Made by a program: the position numbers and the translations under genes. Below are positions 16,570 to 26,061 of a DNA stretch of 64,000 nucleotides, in pieces (position 1 is the stretch's first letter; each line of letters opens with the position of its first letter). The stretch lies in the NCBI RefSeq assembly GCF_002890915.1, contig NZ_POUT01000001.1, forward strand, positions 726,726 to 790,725, given 5' to 3'. This stretch comes from Stutzerimonas stutzeri. Lineage in GTDB: Bacteria; Pseudomonadota; Gammaproteobacteria; Pseudomonadales; Pseudomonadaceae. The notes below the pieces were generated by a model that searched no databases, was not told the origin of the DNA, and worked only from the letters and a program-made list of their open reading frames with translations.

Positions 16570-16666
16570 GTAGATTGGGTTGAGCGAAGTCCAACGGCCG
16601 ATGCCTCAGGCAACACCTCGGCGCGAGTTGGGCTTCGGCGCTGCGCGCCTCAACCGTAACCTACGG
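16570..16666. repeat. dispersed GGTTGGGTTGAGCG repeat (family B)
   Basis: A GTAGATTGGGTTGAGCGAAG word is answered by an inverted TTGGGCTTCGGCG...CTCAACCGTAACCTACG. Related units are at 39691, 53649 and 62999. It lies between converging genes. Confidence 0.7.
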
Positions 16667-16680
16667 TACGCCCCCGACGG

Positions 16681-17454
16681 TCAGAATGCCGGGACCACGG
16701 CGCCCTGGTACTTCTCTTCGATGAACTGGCGCACTTCTTCGCTGTGCAGGGCAGCGGCCAGTTTCTGCATGGCGTCGCTGTCCTTGTTATCCGGACGGGC
16801 GACCAGGATGTTGACGTAGGGCGAGTCGCTGCCTTCGATCACCAGCGCGTCCTGGGTCGGGTTGAGCTTGGCCTCCAGCGCGTAGTTGGTGTTGATCAGC
16901 GCCAGGTCGACCTGGGTCAGCACGCGCGGCAGGGTGGCCGCCTCGAGTTCACGGATCTTGATGCGCTTGGGATTCTCGGCGATGTCCTTCGGCGTGGCGG
17001 TGATGCCGGCGCCTTCCTTGAGGCCGATCACGCCGGCCTTGTCCAGCAGCAGCAGGGCGCGGCCGCCGTTGGTGGCGTCGTTGGGGATGACCACGGTGGC
17101 GCCGTTGGGCAGCTCGTCCAGCGACTTGACCTTGCTCGAGTAGGCGCCGAAGGGTTCGATGTGCACGCCGGCGACGCTGACCAGCTCGGTGCCCTTGCCC
17201 TTGTTGAACTCGTCCAGGTACGGCTGGTGCTGGAAGAAGTTGGCGTCCAGGCGCTTCTCGGCGACCTGGATGTTCGGCTGCACGTAGTCGGTGAAGACCT
17301 TGACGTTCAGCGTCACGCCCTGCTCGGCCAGTTGCGGCTTGACGAACTCCAGCAGCTCGGCATGCGGCACGGCGGTGGCGGCGACGGTCAGGGTTTCGGC
17401 GGCCTGGGCGGAAAACGCCGCGACGGTGGCCAGGGCGGCAATCAGTTTCTTCAT
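16681..17454 (-). CDS. metQ: methionine ABC transporter substrate-binding lipoprotein-like protein
   Basis: A 257-residue NlpA/MetQ-family periplasmic receptor for methionine. A signal peptide ends near AFSAQA-AE (residue 19); no lipobox cysteine is seen, so it is probably soluble rather than a lipoprotein. Family motifs HAELLEFVKPQL, YVQPNIQVAEKRLDANFFQHQPYL and IPNDATNGGRALLLL are present. It is the last gene of the metN-metI-metQ operon, after a 58-bp gap. Confidence 0.95.
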   Translation of the reverse strand: MKKLIAALATVAAFSAQAAETLTVAATAVPHAELLEFVKPQLAEQGVTLNVKVFTDYVQPNIQVAEKRLDANFFQHQPYLDEFNKGKGTELVSVAGVHIEPFGAYSSKVKSLDELPNGATVVIPNDATNGGRALLLLDKAGVIGLKEGAGITATPKDIAENPKRIKIRELEAATLPRVLTQVDLALINTNYALEAKLNPTQDALVIEGSDSPYVNILVARPDNKDSDAMQKLAAALHSEEVRQFIEEKYQGAVVPAF

Positions 17455-17512
17455 CGTTCGGTTCCTTCGTAGGTAGATCGGGGTGCGAAGGTTCGCTCGC
17501 CCTGGTTGCGGT

Positions 17513-18190
17513 TCATTTGCGTGAAAAGTGGGTCACCAGCCGGTCGCCGAGGCTCTGCAGCAGTTGCACCAGCACCAGCAGCAGGACCACGGTGACCACC
17601 ATGACGTCGGTCTGGAAGCGCTGGTAGCCGAAGCGGATGGCCAGGTCGCCAAGGCCGCCGGCACCCACCACACCGGCCATCGCGGTGTAGGACACCAGGG
17701 TGATGGCGGTGACGGTGATGGCGGCGATGATGCCTGGGCGCGCCTCGGGCAGCAATGCGCTGAAGATGATCTGCCGGGTCGTCGCGCCCATCGCCTGGGT
17801 CGCCTCGATGATGCCGCGGTCGACCTCGCGCAATGCGGTCTCCACCAGCCGCGCGAAGAACGGCGCGGCGCCCACCACCAGCGGCGGAATCGCCCCGGCG
17901 ACGCCCAGCGAGGTGCCGGTCAGCAGCACGGTGAAGGGAATCATCACGATCAAGAGGATGATGAACGGCAGCGAGCGCAGCACGTTGACGATGAACGACA
18001 GCAGCGCGTAGAGCGGGCCGTTCTCGAACAGCTGGCGCGGGCCGCTGAGGAACAGCAGCACGCCCAGCGGCAGGCCGAGCAGGATGGTGAACAGCAGCGA
18101 GCCGCCGAGCATCAGCAGGGTGTCCAGCGTCGCCAGCCAGATCTCGTACCAATCCACATTGGTGAACAAGGAGCCGAACAGAGCTTCCAT
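17513..18190 (-). CDS. metI: methionine ABC transporter permease
   Basis: A 225-residue inner-membrane permease with five predicted helices and the EAA-type loop EATQAMGATTRQIIFSALLPEA (about residues 128-150) that contacts MetN. Its ATG at 18190 overlaps the last base of the metN stop codon, so expression is coupled. Confidence 0.96.
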   Translation of the reverse strand: MEALFGSLFTNVDWYEIWLATLDTLLMLGGSLLFTILLGLPLGVLLFLSGPRQLFENGPLYALLSFIVNVLRSLPFIILLIVMIPFTVLLTGTSLGVAGAIPPLVVGAAPFFARLVETALREVDRGIIEATQAMGATTRQIIFSALLPEARPGIIAAITVTAITLVSYTAMAGVVGAGGLGDLAIRFGYQRFQTDVMVVTVVLLLVLVQLLQSLGDRLVTHFSRK

Positions 18191-19197
18191 CAGCGCAGCA
18201 CCTCCACGTGCACGTCGGCGGCATCCAGGCGCCCCAGCGCCGCGGCCATGTCACCGCCGACCAGCGCCAGGGTCAGCTGGCCGTAGGGGGTGTCCTTGAT
18301 GCGGTCGATACGTCCGGACAGGATGCTGTAGTCGACCCCGGTTTCGCGGGCGACGGTGCCCAGCAGCGGCTTGTAGGTGGCGTCGCCCTGGAAGGTCAGG
18401 CGCAGGATGCGGCCCGGCACGTGGGCGAAGTCGTCGTGCATGTCGCCCTCGTCCACCGCCTCGTCTTCCAGCACGAAACGCTGGGTGGTCGGGTGCTGGG
18501 GATGCAGGAACACCTCGGTCACCGGCCCCTGCTCGACGATCACGCCGTCGTCCATCACCGCCACGCGGTCGCAGACGCGGCGGATCACGTCCATTTCGTG
18601 GGTGATCAGCACGATGGTCAGTTGCAGCTCGCGGTTGATCTCGGCCAGTAGCTGCAGCACCTGCGCGGTAGTCTGCGGGTCGAGGGCGCTGGTGGCCTCG
18701 TCGCAGAGCAGGATGTCCGGCTCGGTGGCCAGCGCACGGGCGATGCCGACGCGCTGTTTCTGCCCGCCGGAGAGCTGTGCCGGGTACTTGCGTGCGTGCT
18801 CGCGCAAGCCGACGCGCTCGAGCAGGGCGGCGACGCGGGCGTCGATCTCGGCCCGCGAGTAGCTGCCGGCCAGGCGTAGCGGCATGGCGACGTTGTCGGC
18901 GACGGTCCTGGACATCAGCAGGTTGAAGTGCTGGAAGATCATCCCGACGCGCTGGCGAAAGCGCCGCAGGCCATCGGCATCCAGCGCGGTGACGTCCTCG
19001 CCGTTGACCAGGATGCGCCCGCCGGAGGGTTCCTCGAGGCGGTTGATCAGGCGCAGCAGGGTGCTCTTGCCGGCGCCGGAATGGCCGATCAGGCCGAACA
19101 CCTCGCCAGAGGCGATCTGCAGTTCGGTCGGCTGCAGCGCGGCGACATCACGCCCCGCGACCCGGTAGGTTTTGTGGACTTGGTGAAATTCGATCAC
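18190..19197 (-). CDS. metN: methionine ABC transporter ATP-binding protein
   Basis: A 335-residue ATPase of the methionine importer. Walker [10 protein letters not shown] (about residue 38), signature [10 protein letters not shown] and Walker [13 protein letters not shown] are all intact. The C-terminal 90 residues form the ACT-like NIL domain that lets methionine inhibit transport ([20 protein letters not shown]). The start is GTG 19197. No SAM or methionine riboswitch is recognised in 19198-19485. Confidence 0.96.
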   Translation of the reverse strand: MIEFHQVHKTYRVAGRDVAALQPTELQIASGEVFGLIGHSGAGKSTLLRLINRLEEPSGGRILVNGEDVTALDADGLRRFRQRVGMIFQHFNLLMSRTVADNVAMPLRLAGSYSRAEIDARVAALLERVGLREHARKYPAQLSGGQKQRVGIARALATEPDILLCDEATSALDPQTTAQVLQLLAEINRELQLTIVLITHEMDVIRRVCDRVAVMDDGVIVEQGPVTEVFLHPQHPTTQRFVLEDEAVDEGDMHDDFAHVPGRILRLTFQGDATYKPLLGTVARETGVDYSILSGRIDRIKDTPYGQLTLALVGGDMAAALGRLDAADVHVEVLR

Positions 19198-19485
19198 GGG
19201 CGAACCTTGTGGGTGCGGTCGTTCGATGCCGGGGTGTCCGGCGAAAGGCCGGCATTCTACCGCATGTGGCGAAAAGGCTCATGTGGCCGGTCAAGTTCTT
19301 CGAAACGGCGGCGTTGCGCTGCGCCTCCGGGCCTTTGCAAATCGTCGGGCGATCCGGCCGGCCCAGCAACCTTGTCGCGCCGCTGGCGGTCACTAACTGG
19401 CATGCCGTGAATCGCTCCTGCTTTCAGGCCTGGCCTGTCAGCTGGAGCGTTCGTGGCTCAGCCCATCCGCCAATCGAGGACCATC

Positions 19486-21621
19486 ATGACGGACAAGACT
19501 CCCAAGCAGAGCGAACTGGCCGGTACCGATACCGTGGACCGCGCCAACCACAATGCCAAGCTCGACCAACTGGAAACCTTCCGTAGCGACGCCACCGGCG
19601 AGGCGCTGCGCACCAACCAGGGCGTGAAGATCGCCGACAACCAGAACACCCTCAAGGCTGGCGGCCGCGGGCCCTCGCTGCTCGAAGACTTCATCATGCG
19701 CGAGAAGATCACCCACTTCGACCATGAGCGCATTCCCGAGCGCATCGTGCATGCCCGCGGTGCCGCAGCCCACGGTGTGTTCGTCAGCTACGCCGACCAC
19801 AGCTGGCTGACCAAGGCCTCGTTTCTCGCCGCCGAAGGCAAGGAGACCCCGGTGTTCGTGCGCTTCTCCACCGTGCAGGGCTCGCGCGGCTCGGCCGACA
19901 CCGTGCGCGACGTGCGCGGCTTCGCCACCAAGTTCTACACCGACGAGGGCAACTTCGACCTGGTCGGCAACAACATGCCGGTGTTCTTCATCCAGGATGC
20001 CATCAAGTTTCCGGACTTCGTCCACGCGGTAAAACCCGAGCCGCACAACGAGATCCCGCAGGCGCAATCGGCCCACGACAGCTTCTGGGATTTCGTCTCG
20101 CTGACGCCCGAGTCCGCACACATGGTGCTCTGGACCATGTCCGACCGCGCCCTGCCGCGCAGCTACCGGGCGATGGAAGGCTTCGGCGTGCACACCTTCC
20201 GCCTGATCAATGCCGAGGGCGTCAGCCGCTTCGTCAAGTTCCACTGGAAGCCGGTGGCCGGCGCCTTCTCGCTGGTCTGGGACGAGACGCTGAAGATCGC
20301 CGGCAAGGACCCGGACTTCAATCGCCGCGACATGTGGGAGTCCATCGAGATGGGCGACTACTTCGAGTGGGAGCTGGGCGTGCAGGTGGTCGAGGAGGCC
20401 GACGAGCACAAGTTCGACTTCGACCTGCTGGACCCGACCAAAATCATCCCCGAGGAGCTGGTGCCGGTGCAGAAGCTCGGCAAGATGACCCTCAACCGCA
20501 ACCCGGACAACTTCTTCGCCGAGACCGAGCAGGCCGCCTTCCACATCGGCCATATCGTGCCGGGCATCGACTTCACCAATGACCCGCTGCTGCAGGGCCG
20601 GCTGTTCTCCTACACCGACACCCAGCTGTTGCGTCTCGGTGGGCCGAACTTCCATGAGATCCCGATCAACCGCCCGCTGTGTCCGTTCCACAACAACCAA
20701 CGCGACGCCTTCCATCGCCAGACCATCCACAAGGGCCGTGCCAACTACGAGCCCAATTCGATCGACAACGGCTGGCCCAAGGAAACCCCACCGGCAGCTC
20801 AGGGCGGCGGGTTCGAGAGCTATCCGGAGCGGGTCGAGGGGCACAAGATCCGCAACCGCAGCGAGTCCTTCGGCGACCACTTCTCCCAGGCCACGCTGTT
20901 CTGGAACAGCATGAGCGGTCCGGAGAAGGAGCACATCATCGGCGCCTACACCTTCGAGCTGGGCAAGGTCGAGCGGGTGTTCATCCGTGAGCGTCAGGTC
21001 AACGAGATCCTCGCCAACATCGACCTGGAGCTGGCCCGCCGCGTGGCCGAGAACCTCGGCCTGCCGGCACCGAGCGCGCCAACTGTGCCGCCGAAGGCGC
21101 CGACTCCGCAGAGCTCGCCGGCCCTGAGTTTGATGAACCATGCACCGGGCAATATCAAGTCGCGCAAGATCGCCATTCTGGTGGCCAACGGCGTCGATGG
21201 TGCGGCGATCGATACATTCAAGGCCAAGCTGGCCGGGCAGGGCGCGCTGGCCAAGATCATCGGCCCCTCGCCGGCTCCGGTGAAGACGGCGGATGGCAAG
21301 ATGCTGCCGGTCGACGCCGCGATGGACGGCATGCCCTCGGTGATGTTCGACGCCGTGTTCGTCCCTGGCGGTGCCGATGCGGCGGCGGCCATGGCCAAGT
21401 CCGGCGAGGCCAGGCACTACCTGCTGGAGGCCTACAAGCACTTGAAACCCATCGTGGTGCTCGGTGCGGCACGGCCGCTGCTGGCGTCGCTGCAGCTCAC
21501 CCCCGATGCCGGATTGCTGGAGGGCGACGACGTCGATGCGGTATTCGGCAACTTCGCCCAGGCACTCGGTCAGCATCGGGTGTGGGCACGTGAGGCTGCG
21601 GCGGAGGCGATCCCGGCGTAG
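19486..21621 (+). CDS. katE: catalase HPII
   Basis: A 711-residue large-subunit (clade 2) heme catalase that removes hydrogen peroxide. The active-site region [17 protein letters not shown] (catalytic His) and the [14 protein letters not shown] segment are intact. The C-terminal about 150 residues form the flavodoxin-like domain typical of HPII ([28 protein letters not shown]). ATG 19486 is preferred ([13 protein letters not shown] matches family N termini) with GAGGA upstream; GTG 19453 would add 11 residues. It is monocistronic and divergent from metN. No clear RpoS promoter was identified. Confidence 0.96.
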   Translation: MTDKTPKQSELAGTDTVDRANHNAKLDQLETFRSDATGEALRTNQGVKIADNQNTLKAGGRGPSLLEDFIMREKITHFDHERIPERIVHARGAAAHGVFVSYADHSWLTKASFLAAEGKETPVFVRFSTVQGSRGSADTVRDVRGFATKFYTDEGNFDLVGNNMPVFFIQDAIKFPDFVHAVKPEPHNEIPQAQSAHDSFWDFVSLTPESAHMVLWTMSDRALPRSYRAMEGFGVHTFRLINAEGVSRFVKFHWKPVAGAFSLVWDETLKIAGKDPDFNRRDMWESIEMGDYFEWELGVQVVEEADEHKFDFDLLDPTKIIPEELVPVQKLGKMTLNRNPDNFFAETEQAAFHIGHIVPGIDFTNDPLLQGRLFSYTDTQLLRLGGPNFHEIPINRPLCPFHNNQRDAFHRQTIHKGRANYEPNSIDNGWPKETPPAAQGGGFESYPERVEGHKIRNRSESFGDHFSQATLFWNSMSGPEKEHIIGAYTFELGKVERVFIRERQVNEILANIDLELARRVAENLGLPAPSAPTVPPKAPTPQSSPALSLMNHAPGNIKSRKIAILVANGVDGAAIDTFKAKLAGQGALAKIIGPSPAPVKTADGKMLPVDAAMDGMPSVMFDAVFVPGGADAAAAMAKSGEARHYLLEAYKHLKPIVVLGAARPLLASLQLTPDAGLLEGDDVDAVFGNFAQALGQHRVWAREAAAEAIPA

Positions 21622-21911
21622 GGTGGATGGTCGAAGCCATCCACGCGGATGCGGCGCCTGGTCCGGCACGAGGCGAAGTCAGGCACTGAGGCGTGGAAAA
21701 TCGCTGCGCGAGTTTTCCACCCTACGCGGGGCTCCGGCGTGCTCGGGCGTAGGGTGGATGGCCGAAGCCATCCACGCGGATGCGGCACCGGGTCCGGCAT
21801 GAGGCGAAGCCAGGCACTGAGGCGTGGAAAATCGCTGCACGAGTTTTCCACCCTACGCGGGGCTCCGGCGTGCTCGGGCGTAGGGTGGATGGCCGAAGCC
21901 ATCCACGCGGG
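21617..21911. repeat. tandem 131-bp repeat built from family A units
   Basis: The block starting CGTAGGGTGGATGG recurs at 21617, 21748 and 21879, an exact 131-bp spacing: two full copies and a 33-bp partial. Each copy contains a GCCATCCACGCGG dyad and a GTGGAAAATCG...AGTTTTCCACCCTACG dyad. Copies differ at only a few positions. It fills the 298-bp gap between katE and the YgjP-like gene; no gene is seen. Confidence 0.85.
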
Positions 21912-21919
21912 GCGCCTCT

Positions 21920-22417
21920 TCAGCTGCCCTGCAGCTCCCGCCAGTGCAGGAACAGTCGCAGGTCGAACTCGATCTGCCCGTAGCCGGGCAGCATGTGTTC
22001 GCAGAGCTTGTAGAAGGCGCGGTTGTGCTCGCTTTCGCGCAGGTGGGCGAGCTCGTGCACCACGATCATCCTGAGAAACTCCGGCGCCGCCTCGCGGAAC
22101 AGCGCGGCGACGCGGATTTCCTTCTTTGCCTTGAGCTTGCCGCCCTGCACCCGCGACACCGCGGTATGCAGGCCCAGCGCGCGGTGGGTCAGGTCCAGTC
22201 GATTGTCGTAGAGCACCTTGTCGATCGGCGGCGCGCTTTTCAGGTACTCCTGCTTGAGCGTCTGCACATAGCCGTACAGCGCCTTGTCGCTCTGCACCTC
22301 ATGCCGGCCGGGATAGCGCCGCGCCAGGTAGTCGCCCAGACGGTCCTCTGCAATCAGCTGGCGCACTTGGGCCAGCAACGGCTCGGGGTAGCCGCGCAGG
22401 TACTTCAGATCGGTCAT
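21920..22417 (-). CDS. YgjP-like M48-type metallopeptidase domain protein
   Basis: A 165-residue protein with the zinc metallopeptidase motif VVHELAHLRESEHNRAFY (about residues 117-134), typical of the YgjP/DUF45 family. It starts at ATG 22417, overlapping the znuB stop, and so is translated with the zinc transporter. That placement suggests a role in zinc-limited cells, but the substrate is unknown. Confidence 0.82.
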   Translation of the reverse strand: MTDLKYLRGYPEPLLAQVRQLIAEDRLGDYLARRYPGRHEVQSDKALYGYVQTLKQEYLKSAPPIDKVLYDNRLDLTHRALGLHTAVSRVQGGKLKAKKEIRVAALFREAAPEFLRMIVVHELAHLRESEHNRAFYKLCEHMLPGYGQIEFDLRLFLHWRELQGS

Positions 22418-23199
22418 GCGCGTTTCGGCCAGGCGAAGCTGAGCAGGAACAGCGCGGCGGCGCTGACCACGATGGACGGCCCGGCCGGGGTGTCCTCGAA
22501 CCAGGACAGCGCCAGCCCCAGGCACACCGCGACGAGGCCCAGCAGGCTCGCGCCCAGCGCCATCTGCTCCGGCGTGCGCGCGTGGCGCTGCGCCGCGGCG
22601 GCGGGAATGATCAGCAGCGAGGTGATCAGCAGCACGCCGACGATCTTCATCGCCACGGCGATGACCACGGCGATCAGCAACATCAGCGCCAGGCGGATCG
22701 CCGCCACCGGCAGGCCTTCGACCTTGGCCAGCTCCTCGTGCACGGTGATCGCCAGCAGCGGCCGCCACAGCGGGATCAGCATCAGCAGCACCAGCGCGCT
22801 GCCACCGGCGATCCAGGCCAGGTCGCTCGGCCCGACGGCCAGCAGGTCGCCGAACAGGTAGCCCATCAGGTCGATGCGTACGTCTTTCATGAAACTCAGC
22901 GAGACCAGGCCGAGCGACAGCGTGCTGTGGGCCAGGATGCCCAGCAGCGTGTCGGAGGCCAGCGGCTGGCGCTGCTGCAGGGTCACCAGCAGCAGGGCGA
23001 GCAGCATGCAGCCGACCGTCACCGCGAGGGTCAGGTTGACGTCCAGCATCAGCCCAAGGGCGACGCCAAAGAGCGCGGCATGCGACAGGGTATCGCCGAA
23101 ATAGGCCATGCGCCGCCAGACCACGAAGGAGCCGAGCGGGCCGGCGACCAGCGCCAGGGCGAGGCCGGCGAGCAGGGCGTTGAGAAGAAAATCGGGCAT
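22414..23199 (-). CDS. znuB: zinc ABC transporter permease
   Basis: A 261-residue ABC-3 family permease with about eight helices for high-affinity zinc import. The conserved RRMAYFGDTLSHAALFGVALG segment is near residue 28 and the GVLLITSLLIIPAAAA segment near 190. Its start lies only 5 bp from the edge of a 265-bp palindromic element that separates it from znuC, so it has no clear ribosome-binding site of its own native upstream region. Confidence 0.95.
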   Translation of the reverse strand: MPDFLLNALLAGLALALVAGPLGSFVVWRRMAYFGDTLSHAALFGVALGLMLDVNLTLAVTVGCMLLALLLVTLQQRQPLASDTLLGILAHSTLSLGLVSLSFMKDVRIDLMGYLFGDLLAVGPSDLAWIAGGSALVLLMLIPLWRPLLAITVHEELAKVEGLPVAAIRLALMLLIAVVIAVAMKIVGVLLITSLLIIPAAAAQRHARTPEQMALGASLLGLVAVCLGLALSWFEDTPAGPSIVVSAAALFLLSFAWPKRA

Positions 23200-23203
23200 G
23201 CTA

Positions 23204-23468
23204 GGGCCTATTGATGCTTTGTCGCGAGCCGCGTTGCCGCGGCAAATGGTGCCAGGCAAGGCGCGGGACGCAGGCAATGGTCGCTCCCTTGGCAAGTCCC
23301 GCAACGCCGCATGGCACCATTTGACGCGCAATTCCGAAGGGCCGGGCCAGTTTTAGCGCGGTGCTGCGTTATTCGTCGTTTATTTGGAATAACCAAACTT
23401 CTCTCCTCATGCCTTGCCCCGCGCTAAAACTGGATCCGGCGCGGCCGTGACAAAGCATCAATAGGCCC
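23204..23468. mobile_element. 265-bp MITE-like palindromic element between znuC and znuB
   Basis: Perfect terminal inverted repeats (GGGCCTATTGATGCTTTGTC, 23204-23223, and its complement 23449-23468) are flanked on both sides by TA, a plausible target duplication. Inside are two more perfect inverted repeats: CAAATGGTGCCA 23243-23254 with 23312-23323, and CCAGTTTTAGCGCGG 23347-23361 with 23419-23433. The RNA would fold into a two-armed cloverleaf. No open frame is present, so any transposase would act in trans. Confidence 0.75.
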
Positions 23469-23470
23469 TA

Positions 23471-24241
23471 CTAGTGCTTGCAGTTCGGGCCGTGGACGTG
23501 GGGCTTGCCGATCACCACGCTGCCGTGCAGGTCGTGGCTGTGGTCGTGCTGGTGGTGGTAGATCGCCAGGCTGCGCGCATCCTGGCCGAACAGCTCGACG
23601 AAGGCCGGGTCGCTGCTGACCTGCTCCGGATGGCCGGAGCAGCAGACGTGGCGGTTCAGGCAGACCACCTGGTCGGTGGCGCTCATCACCAGGTGCAGGT
23701 CGTGGGAAATCATCAGCACGCCGCAGCCATAGCGATCGCGCAACACGCCGATCAGCCGGTACAGCTCGGCCTGGCCGGCGACGTCGACGCCCTGCACCGG
23801 CTCGTCCAGCACCAGCAGTTCCGGCTCGCGCAGCAGGGCGCGGGCCAGCAGCACGCGCTGCATCTCGCCACCGGAAATCTTCTGCAGAGGGCTGTCGATG
23901 ACGTGCTCGGCACCGACCTCGCCCAGCGCCGCCAGCGCGCGGGCCCGGTCGACGCCGGGCACCAGGCGCAAAAAGCGCAGCACCGACAGCGGCAGGGTGG
24001 GGTCGACGTGGAGCTTCTGCGGCATGTAGCCGATCCGCAGCTTCGGCTTGCGCCAGACCTGGCCGCGATCCGGCTTGAGCAGGCCGAGCACGGTGCGCAC
24101 CAGGGTGGTCTTGCCGGCGCCGTTGGGGCCGATCAGGGTGACGATCTCGCCGCGATGCACCTGCAACTGTGCGCCTTCGAGCACCGCCTGGTTGGCGAAA
24201 TGCACATGGATGTCGTCCAGCCGCAACAGCACTTCGCTCAT
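23471..24241 (-). CDS. znuC: zinc ABC transporter ATP-binding protein
   Basis: A 256-residue ATPase of the zinc importer. Walker [10 protein letters not shown], signature ISGGEMQRV and Walker [13 protein letters not shown] are intact. The C-terminal tail is histidine-rich ([12 protein letters not shown] ... HVHGPNCKH), a common ZnuC feature that may bind zinc. ATG 24241 overlaps the zur stop (ATGA); an upstream in-frame ATG at 24256 is less likely. The order zur-znuC-znuB matches other pseudomonads, apart from the palindromic element after the stop. Confidence 0.95.
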   Translation of the reverse strand: MSEVLLRLDDIHVHFANQAVLEGAQLQVHRGEIVTLIGPNGAGKTTLVRTVLGLLKPDRGQVWRKPKLRIGYMPQKLHVDPTLPLSVLRFLRLVPGVDRARALAALGEVGAEHVIDSPLQKISGGEMQRVLLARALLREPELLVLDEPVQGVDVAGQAELYRLIGVLRDRYGCGVLMISHDLHLVMSATDQVVCLNRHVCCSGHPEQVSSDPAFVELFGQDARSLAIYHHQHDHSHDLHGSVVIGKPHVHGPNCKH

Positions 24242-24723
24242 GCCGCGCTCCGGCACGTTGCGCAGAGGCCGACCACTTCCACGGTCTGGCCCTCGACGGC
24301 GAAACCCACGCTGCGCGCGGCAGCGTCGATGGCTTCGGCGATGGCCGGCTGCTCCAGCTCGATGGCGGTATGGCAGTGACGGCAGATGAGGAACTGGCCC
24401 TGGTGCGGATGCTCCGGATGATTGCAGCCGATGAAGGCGTTGAGCGAGGCGAGGCGATGCACCAGGCCGTTCTCCAGCAGGAAATCCAGCGCCCGGTAGA
24501 CGGTCGGCGGTGCCGCGCGGCGGCCGTCCTGCTCGCTCAGCACGGCGAGGATGTCGTAGGCGCCGAGCGGCTTGTGGCTTTGCCAGACCAGTTCCAGCAC
24601 GCGCCGGCGCAGGGCGGTCAGGCGCACGCCCTGGCGCGCGCAGAGGCTGTCGGCTTCGGCCAGCGCGTGGCTGACACAGTGGTCGTGGTCATGGGGCGTG
24701 CAGGCCAGCGGGGTCTTGGACAT
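24238..24723 (-). CDS. zur: zinc uptake regulator, Fur family
   Basis: A 161-residue Fur-type repressor that senses zinc and controls znu genes. The winged-helix region ([44 protein letters not shown]) is followed by the dimer domain with structural zinc cysteines CRHC (about 115) and CATC (about 155). It is the first gene of the zur-znuC-znuB transcription unit and is divergent from znuA, so it probably autoregulates. Confidence 0.95.
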   Translation of the reverse strand: MSKTPLACTPHDHDHCVSHALAEADSLCARQGVRLTALRRRVLELVWQSHKPLGAYDILAVLSEQDGRRAAPPTVYRALDFLLENGLVHRLASLNAFIGCNHPEHPHQGQFLICRHCHTAIELEQPAIAEAIDAAARSVGFAVEGQTVEVVGLCATCRSAA

Positions 24724-24746
24724 GGGCGGCGACGTCGTGGTGGAGA

Positions 24747-24765
24747 GACGTTATTATGTACCAAT
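24747..24765. promoter_or_regulatory. candidate Zur operator
   Basis: An AT-rich, imperfect dyad (GACGTTATTATGTACC region) lies in the 58-bp gap between divergent zur and znuA, the expected place for a Zur box. The match to the GTTATA-N2-TATAAC-type consensus is only partial. Confidence 0.35.
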
Positions 24766-24781
24766 TTCGTCCCTTCGAGTG

Positions 24782-25780
24782 ATGCCCGTGAACCGTCTTT
24801 TCTCCCTTTCGCTGTTGGCCGCGCTGCTCGTCGGCAGCGCCTCCGCCCAAGCCGAAGTCCGTGTGCTGACCAGCATCAAGCCGCTGCAACTGATCGCTGC
24901 GGCGGTGCAGGACGGCGTCGGCGAACCCGACGTGCTGCTGCCGGCCAGCGCCTCGGCGCACCACTATGCGCTACGCCCGTCCGACGTACGGCGAATCCGC
25001 GATGCCGAGCTGCTCTACTGGATCGGCCCGGATCTGGAGAGTTTCCTGCCGCATGCGCTGAGCGGGCGCAAGGGCGCGACCGTCGCCGTGCAGGCGCTGC
25101 CGGGCCTGACGCTACGGCATTTCGGCGATGCGCATGAACACACCGAAGCGGATGAGCATGACGATCACGATCCGGCCGACGAGCACGCTCATGAGCATGA
25201 CGACCATGACGACCACGAGCCCGCGCATGCCGACAAGCACGACCACGATCATCGCCCCGGCAGCCTCGACGCGCACCTCTGGCTGCTGCCGGCCAATGCG
25301 CGGGTGATCGCCGAGCGCATGGCCGCCGACTTCGCCGCCGCCGACCCGGCCAACGCCGAGCGCTACCAGGCGAACCTCGCCGCCTTCGCCCAGCGCCTCG
25401 AGGCGCTGGACGCACGGCTCGCACAGCGCTTCGCCGGGGTGCGCAACAAGCCGTTCTTCGTCTTCCACGAGGCCTACGACTACTTCGAGGCTGCCTACGG
25501 CCTGCGCCATGCCGGCGTGTTCAGCGCCGGCGGCGAAGCGCAACCGGGCGCCCGGCATGTCGCGGCGATGCGCGAACGGCTGCAGCAGGCCGGGCCGAGC
25601 TGCGTGTTCAGCGAACCGCCGGCCCGCCCGCGCCTGGCTGAAACGCTGACCAGCGGCTTGCCGGTGAAGATGGTCGAGCTGGACGTGCTCGGCGTCGGCC
25701 TGGCGGTGGATGCGCAGGGCTACGAGCGGCTGCTCGAAGGCCTCGGCAACGCCCTGGCCGACTGCCTGGATTCGCTGTAA
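24782..25780 (+). CDS. znuA: zinc ABC transporter periplasmic binding protein
   Basis: A 332-residue periplasmic zinc receptor. A signal peptide ends near ASAQA (residue 23). Zinc-ligand histidines are expected in SAHHYALRP (about residue 60), DAHLWLLP and VFHEAYDYF. Between the first two sites lies a long charged loop rich in His and Asp (about residues 115-160), the ZnuA hallmark thought to capture or sense zinc. The start is ATG 24782; GTG 24788 is an alternative. It is divergent from zur. Confidence 0.95.
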   Translation: MPVNRLFSLSLLAALLVGSASAQAEVRVLTSIKPLQLIAAAVQDGVGEPDVLLPASASAHHYALRPSDVRRIRDAELLYWIGPDLESFLPHALSGRKGATVAVQALPGLTLRHFGDAHEHTEADEHDDHDPADEHAHEHDDHDDHEPAHADKHDHDHRPGSLDAHLWLLPANARVIAERMAADFAAADPANAERYQANLAAFAQRLEALDARLAQRFAGVRNKPFFVFHEAYDYFEAAYGLRHAGVFSAGGEAQPGARHVAAMRERLQQAGPSCVFSEPPARPRLAETLTSGLPVKMVELDVLGVGLAVDAQGYERLLEGLGNALADCLDSL

Positions 25781-25829
25781 CGCCCACCGTGTAGGGTGCG
25801 CTCCCGCGCACCGATGAGCTTGTACGAGG

Positions 25830-25854
25830 ATCGCCGGCAAGCCGGCTCCTACAC
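25830..25854. repeat. single REP unit (family C)
   Basis: GATCGCCGGCAAGCCGGCTCCTACA is a classical Pseudomonas REP word downstream of znuA. Confidence 0.7.
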
Positions 25855-25930
25855 CAAGCACGATGTGGCGCTTGCCCACGCGCATGCCAACCGGTCGGAT
25901 CGATGGAGAGCATTCATGCGGGCGGGCCGC

Positions 25931-25960
25931 GTAGGGTGGAAAACTGCGGAGCATTTTCCA
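25931..25960. repeat. family A repeat
   Basis: GTAGGGTGGAAAAC with inverted ATTTTCCAC, in the gap between znuA and the aminotransferase gene. Confidence 0.65.
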
Positions 25961-26004
25961 CGCGTTCGGAGGGCATCAACGCGGATGATCCTGTATGCAC
26001 CGTT

Positions 26005-26030
26005 GCAGGAGCCCGCAAGCGGGCTCCTGC
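26005..26030. terminator. REP-derived hairpin after the aminotransferase gene
   Basis: GCAGGAGCCCGC pairs with GCGGGCTCCTGC, a 12-bp stem with a 2-nt loop. It lies between converging znuA and gabT2 and can serve both as a terminator, although no T-run follows. Confidence 0.5.
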
Positions 26031-26061
26031 AGGGTCGTAGCAGCTCGTGTGCGCCGAATGT

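Noticed and set aside
19198..19485. SAM-type riboswitch ahead of metN
   Set aside because: No conserved helix pattern was found in the short leader on the minus strand.
19438..21669. 743-codon open frame antisense to katE, and similar long antisense frames opposite prlC, desA and the kinases
   Set aside because: Composition is dominated by Arg, Ala, Gly, His and Val as expected of reverse-complement GC-rich coding DNA. No domains are recognisable, and the other strand carries well-conserved genes.
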